Shown here in pieces: positions 35,694 to 46,600 of a stretch of 64,000 nucleotides of DNA (positions are counted from its first letter, which is position 1; every line of letters starts with the position of its first letter). The translations under genes were made by a program, and so were the position numbers. The DNA comes from Jaenimonas drosophilae. Its lineage: Eukaryota > Euglenozoa > Kinetoplastea > Trypanosomatida > Trypanosomatidae. Location: the NCBI GenBank assembly GCA_030849065.1, contig JASAON010001648.1, forward strand, positions 62,001-126,000. Reading direction: 5' to 3'. A model generated the notes under the pieces. That model worked only from the letters and a program-made list of their open reading frames with translations. It ran no database searches and had not been told where the DNA came from.

Positions 35694-38534
35694 GAGGCCA
35701 GCCACGCCACGTAGAAAGAGCGCACGTCCGTGGCTCTCAATCACCTCATTGATGGCCTGGCACACGCCCTCTTCTGGAGTGAGAAGGCCATCCATGGTTC
35801 TGAGGAGGAGGTTGAGCAGCGGGTAGGTGTGTTGCTGCTGCATCATCACGACATCCTCGCTCATCTTCGTCGTCGCTCGTGGGGATGCCGAGTGGCCGCA
35901 CGCACACTTCTCCGTCATGGCGGCGGAATGAAGGCTCGTCGTTGCCAAGGAGAGGGCGGGTGTGCTCCACGAGAGGATGGCCCCATCGCGCGTGAAGAGG
36001 GTGGATCGAGCCGCAACGCTCTTGGTGAGCTTCTCGCGCTGCATCCGCCTTCGCCAGTACCGCAGCACATCACCCGCGTTGGCCGTGGCGCCCACCTCCA
36101 CGCGATGTTGCGTCTTCTCCAAACAAGATTGGCAAATATCATAATCACAAGCTCGGCAGGCGTGGGATGCGGCGGGTGTGCGATTCCCGCACACGTTGCA
36201 GCTCCACGTGGTGCTGAAGTGAATTGTCAGAGTGTGGCCCTGCGGGCATGTGGCGGCACTGGCACGCCCCCTCTCCTCTCCATCTGGTACATCGGCGCCA
36301 ACCGAGGAGCAAATGAAGAGGGGCAACACATCATCGCCCTCGGCGAGTGCGTGAAGGAGATCGCGTGGGTTCTCGCTGGCGTGAAGCGTCTGTAGCTCGC
36401 GCAGAACAAAAGCAGCAATGGAGGAACGAACCTTTGCGGCGGTGGTGACGTTTGCGGTGATGGAGGCCAACTGCTCGGGTGATTGAGCTCCCCAGTCGCT
36501 GCACAACGTGGGCATCGCCAGGGCAGAGACGAGCTCCGCCATCGTGGCGTGTGCAACAAAATCCTTCAGCGTAGCTCGTGGAGATGTCGGAAGGACGAGC
36601 TGCGCCATGGGCTCCACAACAGCATCGGCAGAGGTGGAGGATGAAGCTGCCCGGATGAGGGAGGCAACGGGAGAGCGTCGTGGGCTGTTGCGCAATGAGA
36701 GCTCCGCCCGACTCCGCGTGTTGGTGGGTGCGATGGCAGAGGTGCTGCTGTCAGAGAGGGCATCAGCTATGCCGGCCTCCAACAAGATGGGTGCCCACGC
36801 CGTGTCGCGCTCCACCAATCGCTGCGCCACGCTCTCCACCACCTCCACCGGTTCATCCGCCACCAACGCCCGGAAGGCCGTTTGCACGTCATCTTCGCGG
36901 CTCGGTGGGCTGTGGCACACAACATGCAGCAGCAGCATCTTCGCCATGCGCGCGGTTGGCGTACTACCGAAGCTCATCGATCGCATCAGCCTGCGCAGCT
37001 CCATGACGCGCGGATAGCGTCTAAGCTGCTCCTCCAGCGCTGCGCCGGCAGCGCATGGCTGCCACGCGTGTGCAGCCTGCCCATCGAGGCGGTAGGCGTA
37101 CGGAATCGGCTGAAAGTGCATCCGCTTTAAGGTCTGCGTGCGTTGGTTGGAGTCGGTGAGGTGGATCAAACTAACACTACGTCGGCCCTTCTTGCAGCAC
37201 AACTCTCGCGCACCGTTGAAGTAGGCGGCGGTGAGACGACGCCGGTCAGCGGGGCTGTACCAGTAGAAGATCTCATCCTCACTCCTCCACGCCCACAAAT
37301 ACTGCCGCACGACGGGTGGCGTGAGGCCACAGAGTTTGGCCATCACAAGGAGCAAAGACCACTGCAGCTCAGGAACAATCCACTGAAGGTTGGGCAGCTC
37401 GCGCTGCACACGCTCGCCCACCGCCTCCTCTTCACGGCCATTCTCTCCGCGTCCAGCAAACGGGTTGGAGAAGGCCACGGTGGCTGGCGCACAACTCTTC
37501 AGGGTGGCACACAAAACATCCAAGGTTGGCTGCACAACATGGGCGGGGAGTTGCACGACGGAGGTGGAAGAGAGGAGGGCATCCACGCAGGCCAGCACCA
37601 GCTCCTTGCGACTATCAGCCGTATCGCTCTTGCACACGCGCTGGGCGAGTTGCAAGTAGAGCTCCATCACCTCTGTGTGTGTAGTGGCACGATTGCCTCG
37701 CTCATCATGAGCACAACGCTTGCGTGCTTCTGCCTGAGGAGATGCAGTGCGGCGCGTCGCATGGTCGTGGTGGCACCTCAGTGCCACTATGCCCTCCGTC
37801 GTTGCCTGCAGAAGCTGATCCCACTCATAATCCACGTCCAAATCCATCAAAAGGCGCACGTGATGGAGAAACAGGCGCTCCATCCGCTCACGCTCCTCCG
37901 TCTTGTGCCGCAAGTCAGAACGAATGAGGTAAACGCAATGATGCAGCACCTTGCACGATGCCCACTTGGAGCCATTCAAGGCTGCCTCGCAAAAGGAGAT
38001 CTGAACCGCCGTTGATGGCAGTGCGTCGGTCAGTGCGTCTGAGGCAAAGCCGAGCGTGAGGCACTTGAGAAGATCCTCGGTGAGCTCCGCCGACGTGTGT
38101 TGCTGAAATGCAAGCTGGGATAGGCCCTCACCCACCACGGAGAACATGAGCTCAAAGCAACCCACCACAACCGCAAAGCTCGCCTTCTTCAGACGTTGGA
38201 AGGCGCGTGAAAACTTATCGAGAAGAATGGCCAACGCGCGGGCCGCCATCGTTAGCAAATCGCCCCGTGCGGAGGTGGTCGCCGGGGAGGAAGAGGCCGT
38301 CGTGGAGGTGCCCGAGCTGTGCTTGCCCTTCTGTTTCGGCTTCTGTGTGGAGGTGCCTGGCTCACTCGTGGGTGCTCCAAGGCATTGAAGGATGCCCTCA
38401 CAGATCTTCTGCAGTGGTGCGTAGGCCCCCTCCTCGGCAATCAGAAGTCGGGTGCAGAGGCTTGAGAGCCAATCGTAGGCGTTGGCTTGGGTTGGGGGCT
38501 CCAAATCTGCGAAGACATCTACAAAGAACATCAT
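35637..38534 (-). CDS. HECT E3 ubiquitin ligase, N-terminal (5') part
   Basis: 965 residues from the ATG at 38532-38534 (a second ATG follows directly). Most is helical, with low-complexity Ser/Thr stretches (about 70-95 and 600-650). Near residue 790-835 is a zinc-binding motif: a C-P-x-G-H start, then C-N-V-C, and C-R-A-C-D-Y-D-I-C-Q-S-C, i.e. a ZZ/C1-like finger. The last part, AINEVIESHGRALFLRGVAGLP, runs straight into the neighbouring HECT frame if one base is added; in its own frame the tail (HVCGLCCTPWPPHFPRV) looks like out-of-frame translation before a stop. The two parts together would give about 1385 residues. It could be an authentic gene with an assembly error, or a decayed gene. 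I do not recognise the subfamily. Confidence 0.7.
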   Translation of the reverse strand: MMFFVDVFADLEPPTQANAYDWLSSLCTRLLIAEEGAYAPLQKICEGILQCLGAPTSEPGTSTQKPKQKGKHSSGTSTTASSSPATTSARGDLLTMAARALAILLDKFSRAFQRLKKASFAVVVGCFELMFSVVGEGLSQLAFQQHTSAELTEDLLKCLTLGFASDALTDALPSTAVQISFCEAALNGSKWASCKVLHHCVYLIRSDLRHKTEERERMERLFLHHVRLLMDLDVDYEWDQLLQATTEGIVALRCHHDHATRRTASPQAEARKRCAHDERGNRATTHTEVMELYLQLAQRVCKSDTADSRKELVLACVDALLSSTSVVQLPAHVVQPTLDVLCATLKSCAPATVAFSNPFAGRGENGREEEAVGERVQRELPNLQWIVPELQWSLLLVMAKLCGLTPPVVRQYLWAWRSEDEIFYWYSPADRRRLTAAYFNGARELCCKKGRRSVSLIHLTDSNQRTQTLKRMHFQPIPYAYRLDGQAAHAWQPCAAGAALEEQLRRYPRVMELRRLMRSMSFGSTPTARMAKMLLLHVVCHSPPSREDDVQTAFRALVADEPVEVVESVAQRLVERDTAWAPILLEAGIADALSDSSTSAIAPTNTRSRAELSLRNSPRRSPVASLIRAASSSTSADAVVEPMAQLVLPTSPRATLKDFVAHATMAELVSALAMPTLCSDWGAQSPEQLASITANVTTAAKVRSSIAAFVLRELQTLHASENPRDLLHALAEGDDVLPLFICSSVGADVPDGEERGRASAATCPQGHTLTIHFSTTWSCNVCGNRTPAASHACRACDYDICQSCLEKTQHRVEVGATANAGDVLRYWRRRMQREKLTKSVAARSTLFTRDGAILSWSTPALSLATTSLHSAAMTEKCACGHSASPRATTKMSEDVVMMQQQHTYPLLNLLLRTMDGLLTPEEGVCQAINEVIESHGRALFLRGVAGLPHVCGLCCTPWPPHFPRV

Positions 38535-38781
38535 GGTTATGTATGTGAAGGGGAAAAGATACCTAACCTACGCTGTCGGTTGTGCGGAGAATGGATGAGC
38601 ACCACACAAACAACGTCGTCGAGCTGCAGTGAAGAGAGATGCATCGGAGGAAGAAGAGTTGGGCGTGCAACGTGCATAGCATTCACGAAAACCGATCAAA
38701 CGAGCCACATGTTGTGGCTACCATCATAAAAGCCACTCTTTTTGGTGTTGGGTGTGAAGGATGCTGCCCACATATGCGTAC

Positions 38782-39120
38782 TCAGTTGCGCTGGAAAAAC
38801 TTCCAGCCGAGCCATGCGCCATAGACAAAGAAGAATCCTACCGGCACCGATACAGCGGGGAGGAGGGCCATGTACCACACTGGATGGAGCTCCGTCGTGT
38901 GCGCGTTGTGATCGCGAGCGAGCGGGGCAAAAAAGTTGGTGGAGATGGCGTAGAGCATCGCAATCGCAGACGACCACACCAAGAGGAGTGCGGGCCAACC
39001 AAGCAGATAAATTTGGAAGGGGTTCGGCTTCCGCTCGAAACTGATGGCCTCGTCCTCCGCTGTGGAGAGACGTGGCGCACAATCACGGCCTGATGACGAG
39101 GTGAAGCCGCTGTTGGACAT
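38782..39120 (-). CDS. PIGY: PIG-Y, subunit of the GPI-GlcNAc transferase
   Basis: 112 residues from the ATG at 39118-39120. Two membrane segments are evident: PFQIYLLGWPALLLVWSSAI (about 35-55) and YMALLPAVSVPVGFFFVYGA (about 80-100). The end, LLPAVSVPVGFFF, then WLGWKFFQRN, closely follows the C-terminus of human PIGY (a 71-residue protein whose second span ends in a W-x-G-x-K-x-F-R-x-N motif). The kinetoplastid-type copy has a polar N-terminal extension of about 35 residues. PIG-Y belongs to the complex with PIG-A that starts GPI anchor synthesis on the ER surface, the anchor used by major kinetoplastid surface proteins. Such small subunits are often missed, so this call is worth checking. 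Confidence 0.75.
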   Translation of the reverse strand: MSNSGFTSSSGRDCAPRLSTAEDEAISFERKPNPFQIYLLGWPALLLVWSSAIAMLYAISTNFFAPLARDHNAHTTELHPVWYMALLPAVSVPVGFFFVYGAWLGWKFFQRN

Positions 39121-39368
39121 GCCTACTATGTTCTGCACGCGTGCAATGTCTTGTGCCGCCTACTACCAAACATCAACCACAAAGGAAGTACGACATGAAA
39201 CAAGAAGAAGAATGTGTTGGATAACTCAACGTTGGAATCGCACAACCGCACGTGTGCATGGAAGTAGGTTGAGGAGAGAGCAAAGATTGTGTGGTGCGAT
39301 GTATGGCAGGTGGGAATCTAGTTGTGATGGTTCAGGGAAGTGGCAAGAAGACGCACTCACTCCTTCAT

Positions 39369-40187
39369 TCACTCTCGATGTGGCAGCACCGGCTTCGAAC
39401 GACGTGCGTACTGCGGTGTGTACGCACCAGGACCCGGAGTGGAGGCGGTTGATGGGTGCGAGGCTGGCCACGGCCACGAGGCGTGCGGTGCTGGTGCATC
39501 AGCACCTTCCGTGGAGTAGAAGTGTACCTCACCTTCACGGTACATCTTCTGGAACCGTCGCGCAGAGCTGAAACGTGGTGCGCGGCTCTCCTCCACCCCA
39601 AAGAAGCCCATGGCGGCCCCTGAGCGGTGTGTGATATCGGAGAGGTTGGGGGAGCGGAAGCCAACTTCTCGTTGGCCAGGCGATGCGTCGTTGGCCCGCC
39701 GGACTCTCCACTCATCCAGTTTGGCCTTCGTCGGGGATGCGAGAGCGTGGGGTGAGGCACCGCAGTACACCGCCCCGAGAAGCATCTCCACGCGATGATC
39801 CTCGAGACGTGATCGTTCCGCACGCACCTGCGACAGCTCCTGTCGGCCATCTCGTGCGGAGAGCGCGGGCACACTCAGTGCGCGTGGAGATCGATCTGCT
39901 GCCACAGGTGTAGAGGATGGCGGTGTTGAGCAATCCTCTTCGTGTGTGGTATGAAACCCCTTTGACGGCCGTCCATGCTGAAGTTGGGAAGAGGGTGATG
40001 ATGGTTTGTGTGCGAGGTCGTCGCCAGAAGATGGCGATGGCCCGGGCACTGACTTGCCCGGGGTGCTACGACGAAATGGAGTACTCATGCCGAAGGGCCT
40101 ACTCAGGCCAATTGTGATTGGCGCGGTTGCTACGACAACAATCACTACAACAAACACAAGAATGAGCCACAGAGGCAGATCACGCAT
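39369..40187 (-). CDS. STOP/SHIPPO-type Pro-Gly-Pro repeat protein with a hydrophobic N-terminus
   Basis: 272 residues from the ATG at 40185-40187, or 239 from the ATG at 40086-40088. The C-terminal third contains STPGPGAYTPQYA, a STOP/SHIPPO repeat (P-G-P-x-x-Y) of the kind found in flagellar microtubule-associated proteins. The middle is rich in Ser, Pro, Arg and Gly, with FRSPNLSDITHRSG and SARRFQKMYREGEVHFYS. With the longer start the protein opens with a hydrophobic stretch (LPLWLILVFVVVIVVVATAP), a signal-anchor; with the shorter one it is fully soluble. The longer start sits right beside the predicted acceptor AG (40193-40192), but an ATG two bases after that AG opens a short out-of-frame reading frame. 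A flagellar location is likely by motif only. Confidence 0.55.
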   Translation of the reverse strand: MRDLPLWLILVFVVVIVVVATAPITIGLSRPFGMSTPFRRSTPGKSVPGPSPSSGDDLAHKPSSPSSQLQHGRPSKGFHTTHEEDCSTPPSSTPVAADRSPRALSVPALSARDGRQELSQVRAERSRLEDHRVEMLLGAVYCGASPHALASPTKAKLDEWRVRRANDASPGQREVGFRSPNLSDITHRSGAAMGFFGVEESRAPRFSSARRFQKMYREGEVHFYSTEGADAPAPHASWPWPASHPSTASTPGPGAYTPQYARRSKPVLPHRE

Positions 40188-40200
40188 GCATCTCAGCAAT

Positions 40201-40216
40201 ACACACACACACACAC
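40201..40216. repeat. (AC)8 microsatellite
   Basis: Eight AC units between the pyrimidine tract and the predicted acceptor of the STOP-repeat gene. Confidence 0.9.
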
Positions 40217-40600
40217 AAATACGAACCACAAAAAGAGAGAGGAAGGGGGAGGAGGGGAAGGGGGCTTGATATGGACGAAGAAGTACCGCCATGTTGATGA
40301 TGATGTACGCCATCATCGTGTCATTAACCCAAATCAAGAGAGTTGGTGGGGTAGGAAAGTCGCTTTCGGTGCTCATTAAGCGGTACCCATGCCTCTCCAG
40401 CGCCCTCATGTGCCGCAACCATCATCTGAAGCGCGAAAATTGGCGTCTACCAACTCCACCAATCATCATCCCGCACGAATGCGGAGCGTGATGATGGGCG
40501 AGTGGGAGAGAGTGGCACAGTGAGGAGAGGCGTGGATATGGATGTGGCGAAGCCAAAAAGAGGTCTCAAACGTTAGAGGCTTCTCGATCAGAATTGAAGG

Positions 40601-40621
40601 GATGATGATGATGATGATGAA
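40601..40621. repeat. (GAT)n microsatellite
   Basis: Six to seven GAT units just downstream of the TOR stop codon. Confidence 0.9.
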
Positions 40622-40668
40622 GTTGGCACGAGACGTGATGATTGTGGTGATGATCATGATACTCCACT

Positions 40669-43600
40669 CTACCAGAATGGTGCCCAGCCCGTCAGGTAGG
40701 CCTCGGCAAGGTTGTCTAGGCTCGTGGCCTCTTGAATGAGGCGGTTAACTTGATGGGGCACGTCGAGGCAGTCCACCCCGCCATTGAGCGCACGGAGTGA
40801 GAGGTACGTGGGCAGGAGCGGCACCCCAGAGTCCTTGGGCGAACCGCCAAACATGCTGCTGCTGCTTCCCCAGCTTGAGCCCCGATGCGACTCCTCCATC
40901 CGTCGTGAGGAGTGAAGGAAGGAGAAGCTGGTGTTGGTGATGGCAAAGTCTTGGCCCGTGAGCTTCGCATGCACGCGCGCGAGGGCAACGTGGCCCTGTT
41001 GGTTCTTGGTCTCTTCCTCGGTGCACTCCATCACCCCCACGTTGCCTTCGTCGGGGTCGTGTGGGAGGTGATGGACATGCTGCTTGGCGAAAGATTTGGA
41101 AAGCTGCATGTGGGCCGGCTCCTCAGGCTCCTGCACATCGTCGAGGACGTGTGAGAAGGAGGCCTTGCTCGAGGTGGAGGCACGGCCGCCGTGCTCGCCC
41201 TTGGATTGAGACTTGGTGGCCTCGGTGTTGGTGGGGTCGTTGTCGTTCACGTTGAGGCGCCAGTTGATGAGTGGGTCGTAGATGAAGGCCTCCAGGATGG
41301 AGAGGAGGTTCTCACTGTGCCGGCGCAGATTCTTCATGACGAGCTCGCAAGTGAGACGGTAGACCCCATCCACCTGCGTGATTCCTAGCGCCGCAATGAG
41401 GAGCCTGGTGAGACGGAAGGGCACCGCCTCAGCGTACAAGGAGCGGTGCATCGCCACCTCGAAGCAATCGCCAAAGTCAATGTGTACGACGGTGCCATTG
41501 TCTTGGAGCATCAGGTTGTTGAGATGCCGATCACCCAAGCCAAGCACGTAGCCCACCATAGACATGGTGGCCAAGGAGTGGCCGTAGGCATCACGATAGC
41601 CCAGCCATTGCTCGCACGTATCGTTGCGCTCCCACATGATTCGACGGAGCTCATCTTCTGGGGTGGCATCCATCGTGTCGGAGAGCAAACTCCGTCGATG
41701 GGGCTTGGGCAGCTTCTGGAACTCCTCAATGTTGCGCAGGCCACCACGCTTCATGATGAGATTCACCTCCTCGTAGATGGAGACCCCACTCTTTTGGCGG
41801 TACACCTCCAACATCTTATAGATTGTTTCGGTGTTCTCCACCCACCCAATGATGCCAACGTTGTCGGTGAGGGGAATCACGGCGTAGCGGGGAATGGCCA
41901 AGCCAATGGCCAAGGAGGCGTTGTCGGTCTCGAAGATGGTATTGATGAGGCCCATGAACTGCATCACTCGCTCATCCTGCCGCATATCTTCATGGCCCTT
42001 GAGAAGGAAGCGGTAGGCCTGGCCATTGCTTGCATCCAAGCCAAGTCGGCGTGGCTTCTGCTTCGACGACATGACGTATACCTTTGAGTGAAACTCTTCA
42101 ATCGTCACGAGTGGTTTGCCGTGTTCGAAGGTGCCTGGCACCGCCACGATGCTGTGGCGGATGCTGTCCAAGGTGGGTGAAACATCATTCATGGAGAGTC
42201 GACGCTCGCCGAGCATCTTGCCCAGTTGTGCGTAGACCTGCTTCAGGAAGACCCACGCCTTATCCGCCCGCTTCTCCTGCAGCGCCAACTTGGCTCGCTT
42301 CAGGGTGGGGCCGAAGGTCTTCTCAAACGTTCGCTCATTCGGAGTGATGGGCTGCTCCAGATCCACGAAGAGGGGAGAGAGCACACGCAAAATGTACTGC
42401 GGGCTTTCTGGTTGTGTGGCAGCTTGCTGAATGGCGGCGTGCCATGTTTCCGTCCAGAGAATGGCGATGCGCACCATCTCATTGCTAATCAAGGAGGCCT
42501 CCTTCACCATTTGGTTGTTGATGCTGCGAATGCTGGACAACACACGTTCCGCCATCAACCGCCGCACCGCGTCGGGCGACTTCTCCGCCACAGTGAGCGG
42601 GTAAATGAGCGCCTGCGGGTAGCGTCGGCCAACCCGAACGAGCAAATCGGCGAGGATGGCACGTGCGGAGCGAGCGGTGATGCCGATGCGCGCGATGAGC
42701 TGGGGAATCACATCCACCCACACATGGTCTGGCAAGTTGCTCATGCCAACGTGCATCATCTCGTTGAGTCGTGGCACGGTGCTGTGGCTGAACCAAATGG
42801 AGAGAATGCGGAGGATGTCCTGCATGTTGGAGTGCTCCGTGCAGAGCTGCACCGAGCGGAAGAGGGCAATGACGGCCTGAATGTGGTGCTCCACCTGCAC
42901 CTCCTGCGGGGTATTTGGATCGCGTGAGAGGTCATAGTGAAGGATACCAAGGGAATGAAAAGGGGCGTAGTTGTCGGGGCAGAGCTCCGTGGCACGGATG
43001 AGCTCCATGATGGCCTCCTCACCACGATCTGGGAACAGGCACATCGTCCACTCACCAAGAAGCAGCCAACACCATCCCCACTGCTCTCCGTTATCGGCAC
43101 CACGGTTCCCGAGATCCAAATCATCCAGAACCTCGTGCAAAAGGTGGTAGGCATCGATGCGCTTGCCCGTGGTGTATAGGAACTTGGTGTAGGCGTGGAT
43201 GAGCTCCGGCTGTCGGTTGAGTAGCTCCGTCTTGGTCGGTGCATCGAGCCCGAGCTTCTTCAAGAGGTGTTGTGCCATGCCGTACCACTGCGACTTGGTC
43301 AAGGAGCGAATCGCCAACACCTGTGCCGCCAAATCCTCGTCCGGGTTCAGGACGAGTGAGTTGATGGAGAGCAACGTGTTGAGGTTGTTGGGTTTGAGGC
43401 TCATGTGAGACATGCGTCGGTACCACAGCTGCCGCAACATCTCCTGCCGATCTGGGCTGGACCGGCGGTAGGATACGAGCTCCTCAAAGTGTGTGAGGTG
43501 TTGGAGCTCCACCAACTGATCATAACTGCGGCTGTAGGACTCAGAAAAGGACTCGGAGAAGGATTCAAGCATCGCCTCACGACTGGATTCGGTGTAGCTG

Positions 43601-46600
43601 AGAAGTTGGTCGAACTGGCCAGCACGGAAGAGGGCGGCGCAGTGCTCCACCATGCCAAAACGGGCCACAAGACGTGAGTCGGTGGCCAAATCATCAAAGA
43701 TGCTCCACAGCCCCAGCGAGAAGGCTGCCTTGGCGCGATATGGCGCCACCTCAATCCGCTCCTGCTCCGACAAGTTGGCCCAATGTTGCTGAATGAGCTC
43801 ATTCGTGACGCTAATGTGGCCCAGGGCCTCCTCGCATCGCAGCGCACCAACGAAGGATTTGATGCTCAGTGAGCCATCCTCGGCGTTGGTCATGCGGGAT
43901 TCATAGCGTCGGAGTGCCTCACTCCACCAATGCAGTTGCTCCAGCGTCCCAATCGCATCAAAGCCCAGCTGTTCTGGCGCAATCACATTCTCTGAAAATT
44001 TGCGCGTGAGGTGCTTGACGAATCCGCTCGCCGTCATGGTGAAATTGAGATGCCGGTAGAACTCAATCAGCCGCTCCGCCACCGCGAGGATGCGTCGCAC
44101 AACGGCATCTTGTCGGTCCACCTCCTTCTCCCCAATGGAGTGGCAGAGCTGCTCGAAGAGGATCTCGTTGAAGTAGATGGCCTTGGCATGCATCTGCGAC
44201 TCAAAGGCCACAGTGGCGAGTGCGTCAATGCTCATGAGGTACTTGGGCTCCTGGCGTTGTCGCTCCTCCACGACATGGAGGATGCAGAGTTCGATGCGCA
44301 GCAATCCATCAATGAGGCTGCGGATGTCCCCGACGGCGTGCACCGGGTTTCCATTGATGGCCAGCAGCCGGCCCCCGAGGGGGACCCCTGCCTTGGCACC
44401 GAGACCGTTGGGCGCCAACTTGGTCACCGTGACCCCATTCACCGGGTCCAGGTCGTAGTTGATGCCAAACTTTTCCTCCACAGAGTTGCGGCAGACGGCA
44501 AAGACCGTTTGTTGCGCCCGCTTCACCATCTTCTCCTTCTGCTCCCCACGCTCCGCCTCCATGAACTCGGCCAGGGCAAACAGCACCTGCTTCGTGTCAA
44601 TGGGCGACATCACCACCGCACGACTGAAGATGTCCATGAGCTGCTGCCGGTCTGCCAGCTCCATCTGAGAGATGGCAGAGACCGCCACAAAGGGGAAGAC
44701 GTCGCGGGAGAACTCGGCGTTGCGCTCCACGAAACGAGCGCTGGACTCAAAGTAGCAGCGCGAGGAGTAGCGTGTGAGAAGCACACAGGCGGTGTGCAGC
44801 CACGCAATCCACGACTGCTCACGCTTCTTGCTCTTGGCGGAGGGAACCTTGGAGAGAATACCAAAGACGTGACTGTAGTTGGTGCCACGTGGCTCCTTGG
44901 CCTGCTCCACGTTCACGACGCACACGTTGCGGGAGAAGGTGGAGCGGGGGTCCATTGCCTTGCGCAAGAAGAGCTGAAAACACTCCTTGAGCGAGGGTCC
45001 GGCGGTGAAGCGCAGCGTCACGACGGACTGATGGCCCTGGTGAGATACCTCCAGGAGGGCGTACTCCTCCGCGCGCAGGCGTAGTGTGTTGCGCATCTCG
45101 CCATCAAAGTCGTTGAGTGTCAGGCCAGCACGCTGGCAAATGACGAAGAGCGGCTGATCGGGTAAGAGGGCCGACATGTGATGGCGGGGGAAACTGGCCG
45201 GAAGGCCCGTGGCGGCACTACGCACAAGACTCTCAAAGTAGCCCGCAGGGTAGCCCTTTTGGGTTGCCACACGCTCCACGAGCATCACGAAGCGCTGGCC
45301 GGGTCCACGCACCACCTCAATCAAGCAGGCAAGAGTGTTGAGGCCAACTTCCATGTCGGTCTTGCTCTCGGAGAGCTCGACGAACCACATGATGGTGTGC
45401 ACAATCTGCGCACAGCAATCGCGTACAAGCGAGGGCTGTTTCGTGAAGAGGAGATTCAGAAACTCGAAGCAGGCGGCGTTGACCTCCATCATCTTGGATT
45501 CATCCACGGCGTCGGAGATGGGCTCCATGCACTGCAGTACGTGGGGCAGGATGAGCTGGAGGTCCTTCTCGTGCATCACGGCGAGGTACGACTCGAGGGA
45601 CTTCACCACTCGCACAACCAGGTCGAGATCATTCTTGTTCTGAGACAGGCGTTGGTGAATGAACTCCACCGCCCAGCGGTTGGCCTGGATCTCCTGCGCA
45701 GGGATAATCTTGGCCAGGTCGTCCAGCATCTGCACAACGTTGGCGTTGAAGGGCATTTGAGATGCCTGCGGGAGGGTGCAGAACTGCTGCACCGACTGCA
45801 TAATCTCAAGACCCGTCGTGGATGGAACCAAGGACTTGTACAGACGCAGCAAGGAGGTCAGCTCGCAGAGTAGCCGCAGAACCTGTTCAATCAGGTGCAC
45901 GCGTTCCGAGTCCTCGAGCAGCGCACGAAGTTGCGGGAGGAGGTGTGAGAGGATGACGGTTCGTTGATTGCCTGGAAGGTCGTGCACCACGGTATACACC
46001 GTCATGAGCACCTCCACCTGCTGGCGTGAATCCACCGAGTGTTGGAGGGCCTTCAGCAAGTAGTAAACGAAGACGGAAGGATAGCGCTCCGACACGTCTG
46101 GGGTGATGCGCATCTTGGGCTTGAGCTGCGATGAGCCAGTGTTGGCCGACTCCCCCTCCTTCTCCATTGCATCCTGCTCGAGCAGGCGCAGCACCTTGCG
46201 GAGCTTCACTGGGTTGGCGGCACCGAGTGTGCTCAACACCTGCATGGCGGCGACGGTGACGCTGTCCACCTCCTCCGTCTCAGCCTCGCAACGAATGATC
46301 CTCGCGACGCACCGATAGGCCTCCAAGCTCGTGGAGATGTCTGGTGTAAAGGTTGTGAGAATGGCGCAGAGTGCGTGCAGGGCTGCGGCACGCAACATGG
46401 ACGACTCATTGCCGTTGATGAGGCTTAAGAGAGGCTCGGTGAAGAGGTCCACATCCACGTGGCCTTCGGGGCCGGAGTGTTGTAGCAGGGACTGAATGAG
46501 GCCCAACACACTCATGCAGAACTTCTTGGAGATGAAGGATTGCTGGGAGAGACGCTGCAGGACGACGCTCTCAATGAGCTTGGGTGGAACGAGGAGGGCT

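Larger units (their letters stand above)
40188..40668 (-). promoter_or_regulatory. Intergenic region with strong acceptor signal and simple repeats
   Basis: Complement of about 40229-40264 is a long C/T tract; after it no AG occurs until 40193-40192, next to the first ATG. An (AC)8 run at 40201-40216 sits between tract and AG. Further up is a (GAT)n run at 40601-40621, in the TOR 3' UTR. No supported ORF. Confidence 0.55.
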
